Positions 1 to 8,761 of a stretch of 64,000 nt of DNA are shown in pieces. This stretch comes from Myxococcales bacterium. GTDB lineage: Bacteria > Myxococcota_A > Polyangia > Palsa-1104. Where the stretch lies: positions 1 to 64,000 of the forward strand of contig PNAM01000016.1 of NCBI GenBank assembly GCA_003170275.1. The letters are read 5' to 3'. How positions within the stretch are numbered: position 1 is the first letter of the stretch; each line of letters opens with the position of its first letter. A model generated the notes under the pieces. It did not search any database. It saw only the letters and a list, made by a program, of their open reading frames with translations, and had not been told where the DNA came from. Position numbers and translations under genes: made by a program.

Positions 1-150
1 CCGACACCCCGCCGCCCCGCACCGCCCCCACCCGCGTAGAACCGCCCGCACAAACCACCGCCCCCGCGACCCGCGCCCCCCTTCGGCAACTCTAAAGCTA
101 CGTGCCCCGCTTCTCCAAAGCCTCGCGCTTCCCAGACGCCCGCTACGCGG
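1..150. other. Unassigned window edge
   Basis: This C-rich edge holds no gene I can support. In the first plus-strand frame a proline/arginine-rich reading runs to a TAG at 37-39, which could be the tail of a gene starting outside the window, but composition alone can produce that. The rest lies downstream of the GltJ-like gene. I see no hairpin followed by a T run. Confidence 0.3.
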
Positions 151-2124
151 TCAGTTCGCCTGCAGCAACAGCGGAATCTCCGTCTCGTACTCTTCCGAGT
201 TCGGCGGAAAGTGCCAGTTCTTGATCGCCGCCGCCACGCACGTGCCGATCTCCGTATGCACGAACTCGGCGTCCGCGATGATCGCCGACTTGACGATCCC
301 CGAGACGCCGACCTTCACCTTGGCGGTGAGCTTGGCCTTCTTGAGCGAATTGTCGTGCTTGAGCACGCGCTCGTAGCACAGCCCGAGCGAGCGGTGGTTC
401 TGGTTCACCACCTGCGCGATCGCCGGCTGCGAGACCTCGTGCTGAGCCGCCTGGCTGCGATTGGGAACCACCAGCGCGTGACCGACGGGGGCGTCGTCGT
501 CGTTGGCGTAGGTCGGCCTGGTCGACGGCGGCGGCTTGACGCCTGGCTCGAGCGGGCGGTTCTTGGTCGCCGGCAGCTGAGGCGGGCGCTTGATCGGATT
601 GCGCCGCGCGTCGCTCTGCGGCACCGCTTGTTGCACCGCCGGATCGACGGCCATCGCGATCGGGTGATCGTCCACCGGGTGCTTGGGCTCGGCGACCTCG
701 ACCTTGGGCACCGGCAGCGCCGGCGCGCGCACCAGCACGTAGACCAGCGCCGAGCCGAGCAGCAGCGACAGCCCCACGCCGCCGAGCGCCGCCCACTTGA
801 TCCACGGCGCCGCGCTCCTGGGCGCGGGCCCCGCCATGATCACCACCGGATTCGACGACGTGATGATCGACGACGTCGAGCCGTTCGACGGCGGCGTCAC
901 CGTCTGGCCGCCGAAGGTCTCCATGGTCGAGCGCGGGCGCGCGTTGGCGGCGGTCGCGGCCAGATGCGACAGGTTGAGCAGGCCCGAGGCCTCGCCGATC
1001 GGCAGATCGTCGCCGGGCGGCGGCGGCAGCGGCACCGGCCCGGTGTCGGGGATCTTCGCGTCGGGACCGGGGAGCGGCTTGCCCGAGGACGCCGCCATCG
1101 CGGCCACGAACGGCGACACGTTGTCGGCGCCGTTGGGCGGCTTGCTCTCGCCCATCGACGGCAGCGCCGGCTTCTTGCCGGTATCGCCGAGCGACGGCAG
1201 CGCCGGCTTCTTGCCGGTCTGGTTCAACGAACCGAACGCCGGCTTCTTCGCCGGCGCGTCGGTGAGCGCCTTGGCGCCGAGCGCCGGAGTCGGACCGCCC
1301 ACGTCGTTCGGCTTGCGATAGACGTTGCGCGGCTCGGGACGGGTCGGCTGTGACGCGCCCAGCGCCGACGGCACCGCGAACCCGTGCCCTCCGGGCTCGG
1401 GCGGCGGCGGCAGCGGGATGGGCTTGGAATCGACCGGCGCGAGCACCGGCGGCTGGTCCTTGATGGCCAGCGCCGCGCGCGGCCCGGTCGGATCTTTGTG
1501 CACGACCGCCTTGGAAGCGAGCGGCGTCGGCTCCTTGCGCACCGGCGCGGCCGGATCGCGCTTGGGACGCGAGCCCGCCTGCGTGGCGGTCTTCTGCGTC
1601 GCCGGACGGGCGGCCGGCAAGGGCGGCAGCGCCGGCGGCCGGGCAGCGGGCCGGGCCGGCTTGAGCGCGGGCGAGAACTCGGGCACCTCTTCGACCGGCA
1701 GCCAGACGAAGAAGCCGGGCCGCCAGCAGTGCACTTCCTTGCCGCGCGGCTGCTCGACCCGCACGCGCTCGCACGCCTTCTCGATCGGGTACGGCCCCTC
1801 CTGGTCCCCGTCGAACGAGACGTACCACTCGTCGTTGGTCTCGTCGAGGAGCTCCGGCGGCGCGTTGGTCACCATGCCGGGCAGGCCGGACGACACCATG
1901 GTGTGCTCGCCGCCGCCCTCGTTGCCGTCGCCAAACGACTCGTCGAGCGCCTCCTGCATCGAATGCGGCGAGTGCTTGAGCGACACCGGCACCGACGGCG
2001 AAGCGTCTTCGCGCACGGTGATGACGTGGTCGCAGCTCTTGCAGCGGATCTTGAGCACGCGTCCGCGCACCCGCTCGTCGGCGATCGAGTAGCGCGTGCT
2101 GCATTTGTCGCAGACGAACTTCAT
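151..2124 (-). CDS. GltJ/AgmX-like zinc-ribbon, GYF and TonB-C protein
   Basis: 657 residues. An N-terminal zinc ribbon has C5, C8, C28 and C31 (CDKC and CKSC). A GYF-type domain follows at about 100-150, opening with WYVSFDGDQEGPY. Then comes a long Pro/Ala/Lys-rich linker with a tandem KKPA-x-x-SL unit near 290-326, one membrane helix at about 443-465, and a C-terminal domain of roughly 95 residues of the AgmX/PglI (TonB-like) type beginning near VVNQNHRSLGLCYERVL. This is the domain order of the Myxococcus gliding and focal-adhesion protein GltJ (AgmX), whose cytoplasmic zinc ribbon and GYF domain bind motility regulators and whose periplasmic tail contacts the envelope. The ATG overlaps the ttcA stop (ATGA). 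A gliding role is inferred from family only, because no other clear glt gene is adjacent. Confidence 0.8.
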   Translation of the reverse strand: MKFVCDKCSTRYSIADERVRGRVLKIRCKSCDHVITVREDASPSVPVSLKHSPHSMQEALDESFGDGNEGGGEHTMVSSGLPGMVTNAPPELLDETNDEWYVSFDGDQEGPYPIEKACERVRVEQPRGKEVHCWRPGFFVWLPVEEVPEFSPALKPARPAARPPALPPLPAARPATQKTATQAGSRPKRDPAAPVRKEPTPLASKAVVHKDPTGPRAALAIKDQPPVLAPVDSKPIPLPPPPEPGGHGFAVPSALGASQPTRPEPRNVYRKPNDVGGPTPALGAKALTDAPAKKPAFGSLNQTGKKPALPSLGDTGKKPALPSMGESKPPNGADNVSPFVAAMAASSGKPLPGPDAKIPDTGPVPLPPPPGDDLPIGEASGLLNLSHLAATAANARPRSTMETFGGQTVTPPSNGSTSSIITSSNPVVIMAGPAPRSAAPWIKWAALGGVGLSLLLGSALVYVLVRAPALPVPKVEVAEPKHPVDDHPIAMAVDPAVQQAVPQSDARRNPIKRPPQLPATKNRPLEPGVKPPPSTRPTYANDDDAPVGHALVVPNRSQAAQHEVSQPAIAQVVNQNHRSLGLCYERVLKHDNSLKKAKLTAKVKVGVSGIVKSAIIADAEFVHTEIGTCVAAAIKNWHFPPNSEEYETEIPLLLQAN

Positions 2125-2972
2125 CGGTAGAGCGCACGGTCGAGCAGGTGGCTCGCCTTCACGTTTTTGAGCGCCGCCAGCATCTGCGCCTTGAGGCCGG
2201 GGTGCTCGCCCTCGATGCCGCTGAGCATGCGCTTGATCACCTGGCGCTGCTGATCGGGCAGCCCGCAGGTCGGGCACGAGCAGCGCACCACCGGATAGCC
2301 GCGCTCGGCCGCGTACTGCGTCAGGTCCTTCTCTTCCACGTAGACCATCGGCCGGATGACGACGTTCTGCCCGTCGTCGGAGACCAGCTTGGCGGGCATC
2401 GAGCGCAACGAGCCGGAGAAGAACAGGTTCATCATCAGCGTCTCGGCGAGATCGTCGAGGTGATGGCCGAGCGCGATCTTGGTCGCGCCGAGCTCGCGCG
2501 CCAGGCCGTAGAGCACACCGCGCCTGAGGCGCGAGCACAGCGAGCACGGTGTCGCGCCGGTCTCGGCGGGGTGCAGCACGCGCTCCACCACCTCGGCGAT
2601 CTCGTGCGCGCGCACCATGCGGTAGGCCACGCCGCGCGTCTTGACGTGCGCCTCGATCGCGTCGGTCGCGTAGCCCGGCCAACCCTGGTCGACGTTGACC
2701 GCCACCAGCTCGTAATCGACCGGCGACTTGCGCCGAAGGAGCAGCAGCGCATCGAGCAGCGCGTACGAGTCCTTGCCGCCGGACACGCACACCATGACCT
2801 TGTCGCCCTCTTCGAGCAGGCCGTAGTCGACCACCGCGCCGCCGATCTTCTGGACGATCCGCTTCTCGAGCTTGGATCCATAGCGGAACGCGCCCAACTC
2901 GGTAGACCGAAGGGGGGTGGCCGGCGAGGGCACTGAAGGCGTGGGTTGACCGAACACGGGCAGCCGTTGCAT
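2121..2972 (-). CDS. ttcA: TtcA-like tRNA 2-thiocytidine synthetase
   Basis: 283 residues. This is a PP-loop ATPase that thiolates cytidine 32 of tRNA, using ATP and an iron-sulfur cluster. The PP-loop SGGKDS lies at 64-69. The two TtcA-type Cys pairs are CSLC (about 141-144) and CPTCG (about 229-233), and the family motif GHHLDDLAET is present, so all expected catalytic features are there. About 25 Pro/Ser-rich residues precede the conserved core, so the true start could be internal. It is translationally coupled to the GltJ-like gene, a functionally unrelated neighbour, and lies 59 bases downstream of the threonine ammonia-lyase gene on the same strand. Confidence 0.9.
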   Translation of the reverse strand: MQRLPVFGQPTPSVPSPATPLRSTELGAFRYGSKLEKRIVQKIGGAVVDYGLLEEGDKVMVCVSGGKDSYALLDALLLLRRKSPVDYELVAVNVDQGWPGYATDAIEAHVKTRGVAYRMVRAHEIAEVVERVLHPAETGATPCSLCSRLRRGVLYGLARELGATKIALGHHLDDLAETLMMNLFFSGSLRSMPAKLVSDDGQNVVIRPMVYVEEKDLTQYAAERGYPVVRCSCPTCGLPDQQRQVIKRMLSGIEGEHPGLKAQMLAALKNVKASHLLDRALYR

Positions 2973-3031
2973 GGGACTCTCTAGTATAGCTGAAAAACTA
3001 AGCTCCGAGCCCGATCGCGCACGGGCACCTT

Positions 3032-4240
3032 TTAGAATAGGCGCTCGTGCTCGTAGCGGTCCTCGTCCATCACCCGGACCAGCTCGTCGATGTGCTCCAT
3101 GCCGCGCGTTTCGAGCGTCACGTCGACTGCGGTCTCTCCAAGATCCACGCGAGAAAACGCGCGGTTATGAAACACCTCGAGAATGTTCGCGCGCACCTCG
3201 GCGATGCGACCGGTCAGGCGGTGAAGTGCGCCGGGGTGGTCAGGGATGCGCACGCGAAAGCGCACCAGCCGGCCGTCTTTGACCAGGCCGCGCTCGATGA
3301 TGCGCGACAGCAGATTCACGTCGATGTTACCGCCGCCGACCAAGAGCGCGACCTTCTTGCCGTGAAGCTTGGTCTTGCCTTGCACGAGCGCCGCGAGCGA
3401 GACCGCGCCCGCTCCTTCGGCGACCGTCTTCTCGCGCTCGACCAGTTGCAAGATCGCGTTGGCGATCTCCTCCTCGTCGACCGTGACGATGTCGTCGACG
3501 TACTTCTCGACCACCGGCAGGGTGCGCGCGCCCGCCTTGCGCACCGCGATCCCGTCGGCGATGGTGCCCGCCGGCGGCAGGAGGAACGGCGCGTGCTCGG
3601 CCAGCGCGCGTTTCATCGACGGCAGCCGCGCGGTCTGCACGCCGATGATCTGGATGCGCGGGTTGGTCTCCTTCATCGCCACCGCGATGCCGCTGATCAG
3701 GCCGCCGCCGCCCACCGGCACGATCACCGCGTCGAGGTACGGGTTCTGCTCGATCAGCTCGAGCCCGATGGTGCCCTGCCCCGCCATCACCGTGTCGTCG
3801 TCGAAGGCGTGGATGAACGTGTAGCCCTCGGCCTCGCGCCGCCGCCAGGCCTCGTCGAACGCCTCGTCGTAGCTCGACCCGTGCAGCACCACCTCGGCGC
3901 CGTACTCGCGCGTGCGCGTGACCTTGACCAGCGGCGTCGCCGTCGGCATGACGATGATCGCCTTGATGCCGTTGCGCGTCGCGTGATACGAGACGCCCTG
4001 CGCGTGGTTTCCGGCCGACGCCGCGATCACACCATGCTTCCGTTCCTCGTCGGTGAGCGTGAGGATCTTGTTGAGCGCGCCGCGCTCCTTGAAGGAGCCG
4101 GTCATCTGCAGGTTCTCGAGCTTGAAGTAGACCTTGTTGCCGGTCAGCTTCGAGAAGGTCTCGGAGTGCGCGCACGGCGTCAGGTAGACCGAATCCTTGA
4201 TGCGCGCCCGCGCCCGCTCTATGTCGTGGATCGTGATCAT
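3032..4240 (-). CDS. ilvA: Threonine ammonia-lyase with C-terminal ACT domain
   Basis: 402 residues from the ATG of MITIHDIERAR; the open frame extends upstream, but that part is not conserved-looking. This is a PLP enzyme deaminating threonine to 2-oxobutyrate. The PLP lysine is K51 in SFKERG, SAGNHAQG forms the substrate loop near 78-85, and a glycine loop GGGG near 179 binds the phosphate. The last 75-80 residues (VRFRVRIPDHPGALHRLTG) are a single ACT domain. That architecture matches the TdcB/short IlvA type, in which the ACT domain may sense isoleucine or another amino acid. It lies 17 bases downstream of the Thg1-like gene, probably in the same transcript. Whether it serves biosynthesis or catabolism cannot be read from the sequence. 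Confidence 0.9.
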   Translation of the reverse strand: MITIHDIERARARIKDSVYLTPCAHSETFSKLTGNKVYFKLENLQMTGSFKERGALNKILTLTDEERKHGVIAASAGNHAQGVSYHATRNGIKAIIVMPTATPLVKVTRTREYGAEVVLHGSSYDEAFDEAWRRREAEGYTFIHAFDDDTVMAGQGTIGLELIEQNPYLDAVIVPVGGGGLISGIAVAMKETNPRIQIIGVQTARLPSMKRALAEHAPFLLPPAGTIADGIAVRKAGARTLPVVEKYVDDIVTVDEEEIANAILQLVEREKTVAEGAGAVSLAALVQGKTKLHGKKVALLVGGGNIDVNLLSRIIERGLVKDGRLVRFRVRIPDHPGALHRLTGRIAEVRANILEVFHNRAFSRVDLGETAVDVTLETRGMEHIDELVRVMDEDRYEHERLF

Positions 4241-4257
4241 GACGCCAGACGAGTACC

Positions 4258-4974
4258 CTACTGTGAGAGGGCGCGGCGCAGGTAATTTTGGAATTCGTCC
4301 TCGGCGGGGAGGTTCAGATCGACGAGCAGCCGCGCGTTGGGCTGGCCGTTGGGGCCTTCGTTCTCGGGCCGCATGCGCACGCAGGCGCCGTAGCGCTGCC
4401 ACGAAGGCAGGTTACCGAAGTCGAGCGAGTTCTGGCGCAACAGCTCGACCTTCTCGTCGGGGCCGAGCCCGTCGAGGATGCGCGGCACCGCGCTCTGATC
4501 GGCGCCCGACTGCGCCAGCACGTGCGTGCAATAGCGATCGATCGCCGACACGTGGCCCTCTTCCTGGCGCCAGCGGAAGTACTCGAGCGCCAGATCGGCG
4601 TCGGGGAACTCGTACAGGTGCGCGTCGAAGGTGGCGACGTGCCCGATCAGCAGCGACAGCTTGCCCGCCGCCTCGCCGGCGATTCGCGACATCAGCCGCC
4701 GCCCGTCGCCGCCCGCCGAGATCGCGTACAGCGACAGCTCGGTGCGCTCGACGTAGCCGAACGACGCGCCCAGCACCGTCACCAGGTAGCTGAGCGTCTT
4801 GACCATCGACTTGCCGAAGCGCTGGTCGTACGGCTTTTCGTAGCCGCCCTCGTCGAGCAGCTCATCGAAACGGCGCCCGACCAGACGGGCCACCAGGGGA
4901 CGTCCAACGGAGAGCTCGCGGCCCGCGAAGACCTCGAACGGACCTAGCTGATCTGGCAGCGCAGGGTGGCGCAT
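4258..4974 (-). CDS. Thg1-like protein (TLP) lacking both metal carboxylates
   Basis: 238 residues, close to the length of bacterial Thg1-like proteins, which add nucleotides 3' to 5' during tRNA repair. Family landmarks are present: RPLVARL-x-GRRF, a YEKPYD loop, FDAHLYEFPD, EYFRWRQEEGH and DFGNLPSWQRYG. The two residues that bind the catalytic metals in characterised Thg1 enzymes are not. The Asp of RLDGRRF is V32 (codon at 4879-4881), and the Asp of the SDE motif is T78 in ERTELS (codon at 4741-4743), leaving only E79. The frame is intact and otherwise well kept, so I infer an inactive or repurposed polymerase fold rather than a decaying gene. It is followed closely by ilvA. Confidence 0.8.
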   Translation of the reverse strand: MRHPALPDQLGPFEVFAGRELSVGRPLVARLVGRRFDELLDEGGYEKPYDQRFGKSMVKTLSYLVTVLGASFGYVERTELSLYAISAGGDGRRLMSRIAGEAAGKLSLLIGHVATFDAHLYEFPDADLALEYFRWRQEEGHVSAIDRYCTHVLAQSGADQSAVPRILDGLGPDEKVELLRQNSLDFGNLPSWQRYGACVRMRPENEGPNGQPNARLLVDLNLPAEDEFQNYLRRALSQ

Positions 4975-5032
4975 GTCGCTACGCTCCCATGCGCCGGGCG
5001 AAATTGCTCATACGGCTTGAAAGTATATCAGC

Positions 5033-6313
5033 TTAGCCTCCGAATAAGAAGTACAGCACCACCGCCACCACCACCGCCCCCGCCACGCCGATCACCAGGA
5101 GGCCCCCGCGCGGCGGGGCCATCGGCTTTTGCATCGGCCCGGTGGGCACCTCGTTCAGCATCGGCCGGGTGATCTCCGCGCCCTTCATGACCGCCGGCGG
5201 CACATCGACGCGGGTCTTGGCGCTGTCGGCGCTCGGCTTGTGCACCGCGTGGTTACCCGAGGTCTCCTCCGGCTCGTCCGGATCCACCAGCAGCGGCAGC
5301 TCGTGCACGCCCGACTCGCTCTTGGGCAGGCCCTTCTCGAGCACCAGCTCCTCGTCGCCGTCGTGTCCCGCCTCGGCGCCGAACTCGTCCGACTCGCGCT
5401 TCTTCTCGGCGCCGAAGACGTCGCGCAGGTACAGCGCGAGCTGGCGCTTGTCGTGCGGCTCGCCCGCCTCGGCCATCCACACCATCAGATCGTCACGCAT
5501 CGCCCGCGCAGTCTGGTAGCGCCGATCGCGATCGCGATCGAGCGACTTCAAGATGATCTCTTCGAGCCGCTCGGGAAAATCGGGACGCAGCGAGCTCGGC
5601 AGGGGAATCGGGTCCTCGAGCACCAGCCGCATGACCTGCTCTGGCCGCCCGCGGAACAGCCGTTTTCCGACGGTGAGCTCGTACAAGATGACGCCGATCG
5701 CGAAGATGTCCGCGCGCGCGTCGACCCGCTCGCCGCGGATCTGCTCGGGCGCCATGTAGTTGTACTTGCCGGCCACCGAGTGGTCCTCGACGCGCAGCTG
5801 GATGGTCGCGCGAGAGATGCCGAAGTCGACGATCTTCACCGTGCCGCCCCACGACACCACGATGTTTCCCGGCGAGATGTCGCAGTGCACGACGCGCAGC
5901 GGCACGCCGTCGGGCCCGGCCTTCTCGTGCGCGTGCTGCAAGCCGCGCAGCGCCTGCACCAGGATCGCCACCGCCAGATGACGCGGCAGGAAATTTCCCA
6001 CCTCGACGCCGCGCCGGCAGACCGCGAGCAGGTCGCGCCCGGGGATGTACTCCATGGCGATGAAGTAGGTGCCGCCCTCTTTGCCGACATCGACGATCTT
6101 GACGATGTTGGGGTGCTCGAGCGCCTGCGCGATGCGTCCCTCGTCGATGAACATGCTCACCACGCGGGTGAACTCGACGTAGCGCGGCTGGATCTTCTTG
6201 ACCACCAGATCGCCGTCGAACTTGGGGCTGCGCGCCAGGTACAGATCCGCCATCCCGCCCGCGGTGAGGTACTTGAGCAGCTCGTAGTCGCCGTATCGAT
6301 CGACCGTGCTCAT
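5033..6313 (-). CDS. Eukaryote-like Ser/Thr kinase with C-terminal membrane anchor
   Basis: 426 residues. The Hanks-type kinase domain occupies about 1-280, followed by a charged, Pro-rich linker and a single membrane helix at about 401-424 with a very short tail, so the kinase faces the cytoplasm. VVKK carries the ATP lysine, DFGIS the metal-binding Asp, and YMAPEQ starts the P+1 region. The catalytic loop reads HCDISPGN (about 141-148) in place of HRDLKPxN, so the catalytic Asp is kept but the preceding Arg is Cys. This makes it a non-RD kinase that should not need classical activation-loop Arg docking. The glycine loop (LTAGGMADLYLA) is also atypical. Its ATG overlaps the deacetylase stop by ATGA, so the two are likely co-translated. 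Confidence 0.9.
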   Translation of the reverse strand: MSTVDRYGDYELLKYLTAGGMADLYLARSPKFDGDLVVKKIQPRYVEFTRVVSMFIDEGRIAQALEHPNIVKIVDVGKEGGTYFIAMEYIPGRDLLAVCRRGVEVGNFLPRHLAVAILVQALRGLQHAHEKAGPDGVPLRVVHCDISPGNIVVSWGGTVKIVDFGISRATIQLRVEDHSVAGKYNYMAPEQIRGERVDARADIFAIGVILYELTVGKRLFRGRPEQVMRLVLEDPIPLPSSLRPDFPERLEEIILKSLDRDRDRRYQTARAMRDDLMVWMAEAGEPHDKRQLALYLRDVFGAEKKRESDEFGAEAGHDGDEELVLEKGLPKSESGVHELPLLVDPDEPEETSGNHAVHKPSADSAKTRVDVPPAVMKGAEITRPMLNEVPTGPMQKPMAPPRGGLLVIGVAGAVVVAVVLYFLFGG

Positions 6314-7242
6314 GGATCGCCCAACAGGGTCTTGGCGCAGCGCACCGTCGAGCGCGCGATCGCGCCGAGATCGTAGCCGCCTTCGAGGACCATCATCAGC
6401 CGCGGCTGCACCGACAACAGGTGGCGCAGCGTGGTGTCGTAGGTCTCCTCGGTGAGCTTGAGGCCGCCGAGCGGATCGTCGCGATGCGCGTCGAAGCCGG
6501 CCGACACCAGGATGACGTCGGGCTCGAAGGCCTCGATCGCCGGCTTGACCCAGCGGTCGTAGGCCTCGAGGTACGCGGGCCCGTCGGTGCCCTTGCGCAG
6601 CGGCACGTTGACCTTGGTGCCCACGCCCGCGCCGACGCCGGTGTGGTGCGCCGCGCCGGTGCCGGGATATTGCGGCCACTCGTGCGTCGAGACGTACAGC
6701 ACCCGCGGGTTGGCGTCGAAGATCGCCTCGGTGCCGTTGCCGTGGTGCACGTCCCAGTCGAAGATCGCCACCCGCTTGCCGTCCGCCTCGAGCGCCGCCG
6801 CCGCCACGGCCACGTTGTTGATCAAGCAGAAGCCCATCGCCTGATCGCCCGTCGCGTGATGACCGGGCGGGCGCACCAACGCGAGCCCGTTGTCGAGCTC
6901 GCCCGCGGCCACGCGCGTCGCCACCTCGACCGTGCTGCCCGCCGCCAGCAGCGTCGCCACCCAGGTGCCGCGGGAAAAATAGGTATCGGCATCGAGCCAG
7001 CCCGAGCCGTTGCCCGGCGGATTGGCGAGCGTGGCCTCGAGCTCGTCGAGGTACGCGCGCCCGTGCACGCGCTCGAGCTCGACGCGCGTCGCCGGCCTGG
7101 CCGCCACCCGCACCATGCGCGCCGGCAGCCCCGCCTCGTCGAGCGCCCGCTCGATGGCCGCCAGACGCTCCGGCTTCTCGGGATGCTCCCAGGGGGGGAC
7201 GTGCGCGCGAAAGCGCTCGTCGGTGCAAAGGCCGGTTGTCAT
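6310..7242 (-). CDS. HDAC-family deacetylase (AcuC/class II-like)
   Basis: 310 residues, a zinc-dependent amidohydrolase of the arginase/deacetylase fold. The active site looks complete: the His-His dyad in RPPGHHA (about 124-130), Asp and His zinc ligands in DWDVHHGNG (about 159-168), the third zinc Asp in SAGFDAH (about 243-249) and the catalytic Tyr in EGGYDLG (about 285-291). Bacterial members remove acetyl groups from proteins, polyamines or other acylated amines; the substrate cannot be told here. It is coupled by a 4-base overlap to the downstream kinase gene and diverges from the membrane protein starting at 7279, with only 36 bases between. Confidence 0.92.
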   Translation of the reverse strand: MTTGLCTDERFRAHVPPWEHPEKPERLAAIERALDEAGLPARMVRVAARPATRVELERVHGRAYLDELEATLANPPGNGSGWLDADTYFSRGTWVATLLAAGSTVEVATRVAAGELDNGLALVRPPGHHATGDQAMGFCLINNVAVAAAALEADGKRVAIFDWDVHHGNGTEAIFDANPRVLYVSTHEWPQYPGTGAAHHTGVGAGVGTKVNVPLRKGTDGPAYLEAYDRWVKPAIEAFEPDVILVSAGFDAHRDDPLGGLKLTEETYDTTLRHLLSVQPRLMMVLEGGYDLGAIARSTVRCAKTLLGDP

Positions 7243-7278
7243 CTGAGCGGGCTCGACACTATATCATGATGCCCGTCC

Positions 7279-8694
7279 ATGGGGCCTGCCCTCGCCATCG
7301 CGATCGCGACCGTCTTCGGCTACCTGGCGCTCGCGCCGGCGGTGGTCAATGGCGATGGCCTCGGATATCTGAAGGCCGCGGTGAGCGGGCTGCCCTACCC
7401 CGGGCACCTCTTGTACCTGCCGATGTTGCGGCTGTTGCGCCTGGCCAGCGGCGCCGGCCAGCGGCCAATCGAGGGGCTGTGGCCGGCGCGCGCGCTGAGC
7501 GCGGTCGGGGCCGGCGTGGCGGTGCTCGCGTTGGCCGCAGCCACGCGCCGCCTGGTCAAGAGCGAGCGCGCGCCGACGATCGCGGCGGCGGGGCTGGCCG
7601 GATCGTTCGGCATGATCGCCGCGGGCAGCGACGTGGAGACCTACGCGCCCGCGCTGGCGGGGTTGTGCGTGTGCCTGTGGGCGATCGCCTGCCGGCGCAC
7701 CGGCGCAGGTGTGGGATCGCTCTTGGTCGCGGCGCTCGCCCTCGCGGTGGCGACCCTGTTCCACGTCGAGAACGTGCTGTTCACGCTGCCGGTGCTGCTC
7801 GCGCTCGGCCGGCGCGACGGCGTGATCGTCGCGGGCGCGGCCGGCGCGTTGGTGCTCGCCAGCTACCTCGCGCTCTCGGCCGACGCGAGCTGGGTGCTCG
7901 GCGCCTCGCACGGCTTCCGCTATCCGGTGCACTGGTACACGCCCGCGGTCGCGATCTACGGCGCATGCAAGGCGCTGCTCTTCTCGCCCTACCCGTACGA
8001 AGCGTCATGGGCGCGCGTGATCGGCCACTTCGTTCCCGGTGCGCTGGCGCTCGGCACGCTCGGGTGGATCGCGCTCGGCCGCGATCCCGATCGCCCCACG
8101 CGCGCGCCGCTCGGCCGCGCCGCGACGATCGGCTGGGCCGTGCCCTACGCGCTGGTCGGCGTGGCGTTCTTCCCGTCCGACTCGGAGCGCTGGGTGTTCC
8201 TGCTCCCGCTGTTCTGGCTCACCGTCGCTGCCACCCGCCGCCGCGCGAACCTGGCGCTGGCGGTGGCGATCGGGCTCGGCGTGCTCAACGTGATCGTGTG
8301 GCTGCCGCGCGCGCGCGACGCAAGCTGGCGCGATCGCGCTGGTGAGGTCGCGCGAGACTTGCGCGCGGGAGATCTGGTGGTGTCGCCCGGGCACGGGTGG
8401 GACGAATACATCGGCGTGTATGACGGACCGGCGGTGGGGCACTTTCCGTTGGTGTTTCATGTCGCGCGGCTGGGATCGGCGGCGGCCGTGAGGCCGGTGC
8501 TAGCGGAGGCCATTCGCGATGCGCGACGGCGGGGGCACGGCGTGTTCTTGGTGCGGTTTGGGGCGGATGGCGATCCGATGGGGTGGAAGGAGTTATTGCC
8601 GTTTGGCGTGACGCCCGGTAATGCGGCGGAGCTGTTGCCGGCGGGGGAGCGGGTGGGTGTGTCGGGCGGGGCCGAGCGGCTCGAGGCGGAGTAG
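7279..8694 (+). CDS. Multi-pass membrane protein, GT-C glycosyltransferase-like
   Basis: 471 residues, almost entirely hydrophobic up to about residue 350, with roughly 9-10 predicted helices and then a soluble tail of about 110 residues. Two acidic motifs sit in early loops (VNGDGLGYLKAA near 24 and GSDVETYAPA near 115). Their position and pattern resemble the first-loop acidic residues of GT-C lipid-linked sugar transferases and of DUF2723-like proteins. I do not see a full named-family signature, so the transferase call is an inference from topology. It is divergent from the deacetylase. Codon use in the last 80 codons is slightly richer in G-ending codons than upstream. Confidence 0.55.
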   Translation: MGPALAIAIATVFGYLALAPAVVNGDGLGYLKAAVSGLPYPGHLLYLPMLRLLRLASGAGQRPIEGLWPARALSAVGAGVAVLALAAATRRLVKSERAPTIAAAGLAGSFGMIAAGSDVETYAPALAGLCVCLWAIACRRTGAGVGSLLVAALALAVATLFHVENVLFTLPVLLALGRRDGVIVAGAAGALVLASYLALSADASWVLGASHGFRYPVHWYTPAVAIYGACKALLFSPYPYEASWARVIGHFVPGALALGTLGWIALGRDPDRPTRAPLGRAATIGWAVPYALVGVAFFPSDSERWVFLLPLFWLTVAATRRRANLALAVAIGLGVLNVIVWLPRARDASWRDRAGEVARDLRAGDLVVSPGHGWDEYIGVYDGPAVGHFPLVFHVARLGSAAAVRPVLAEAIRDARRRGHGVFLVRFGADGDPMGWKELLPFGVTPGNAAELLPAGERVGVSGGAERLEAE

Positions 8695-8761
8695 CCCGCC
8701 CCGATCGATTCCACAGATCGAATCCCTCCGTGACCCGTTCGAACAACCAGGAGGCCCCCCC

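Noticed and set aside
211..1353. Long plus-strand frame rich in Arg, His and Leu
   Set aside because: It is the antisense shadow of the GltJ-like gene. It has no start signal, no domain and the Arg/His-rich bias typical of complementary frames in GC-rich DNA.
5033..6313. Pseudokinase, because of HCD in place of HRD
   Set aside because: The catalytic Asp, the ATP lysine and the DFG Asp are all present. Only the Arg is changed, as in many active non-RD kinases.
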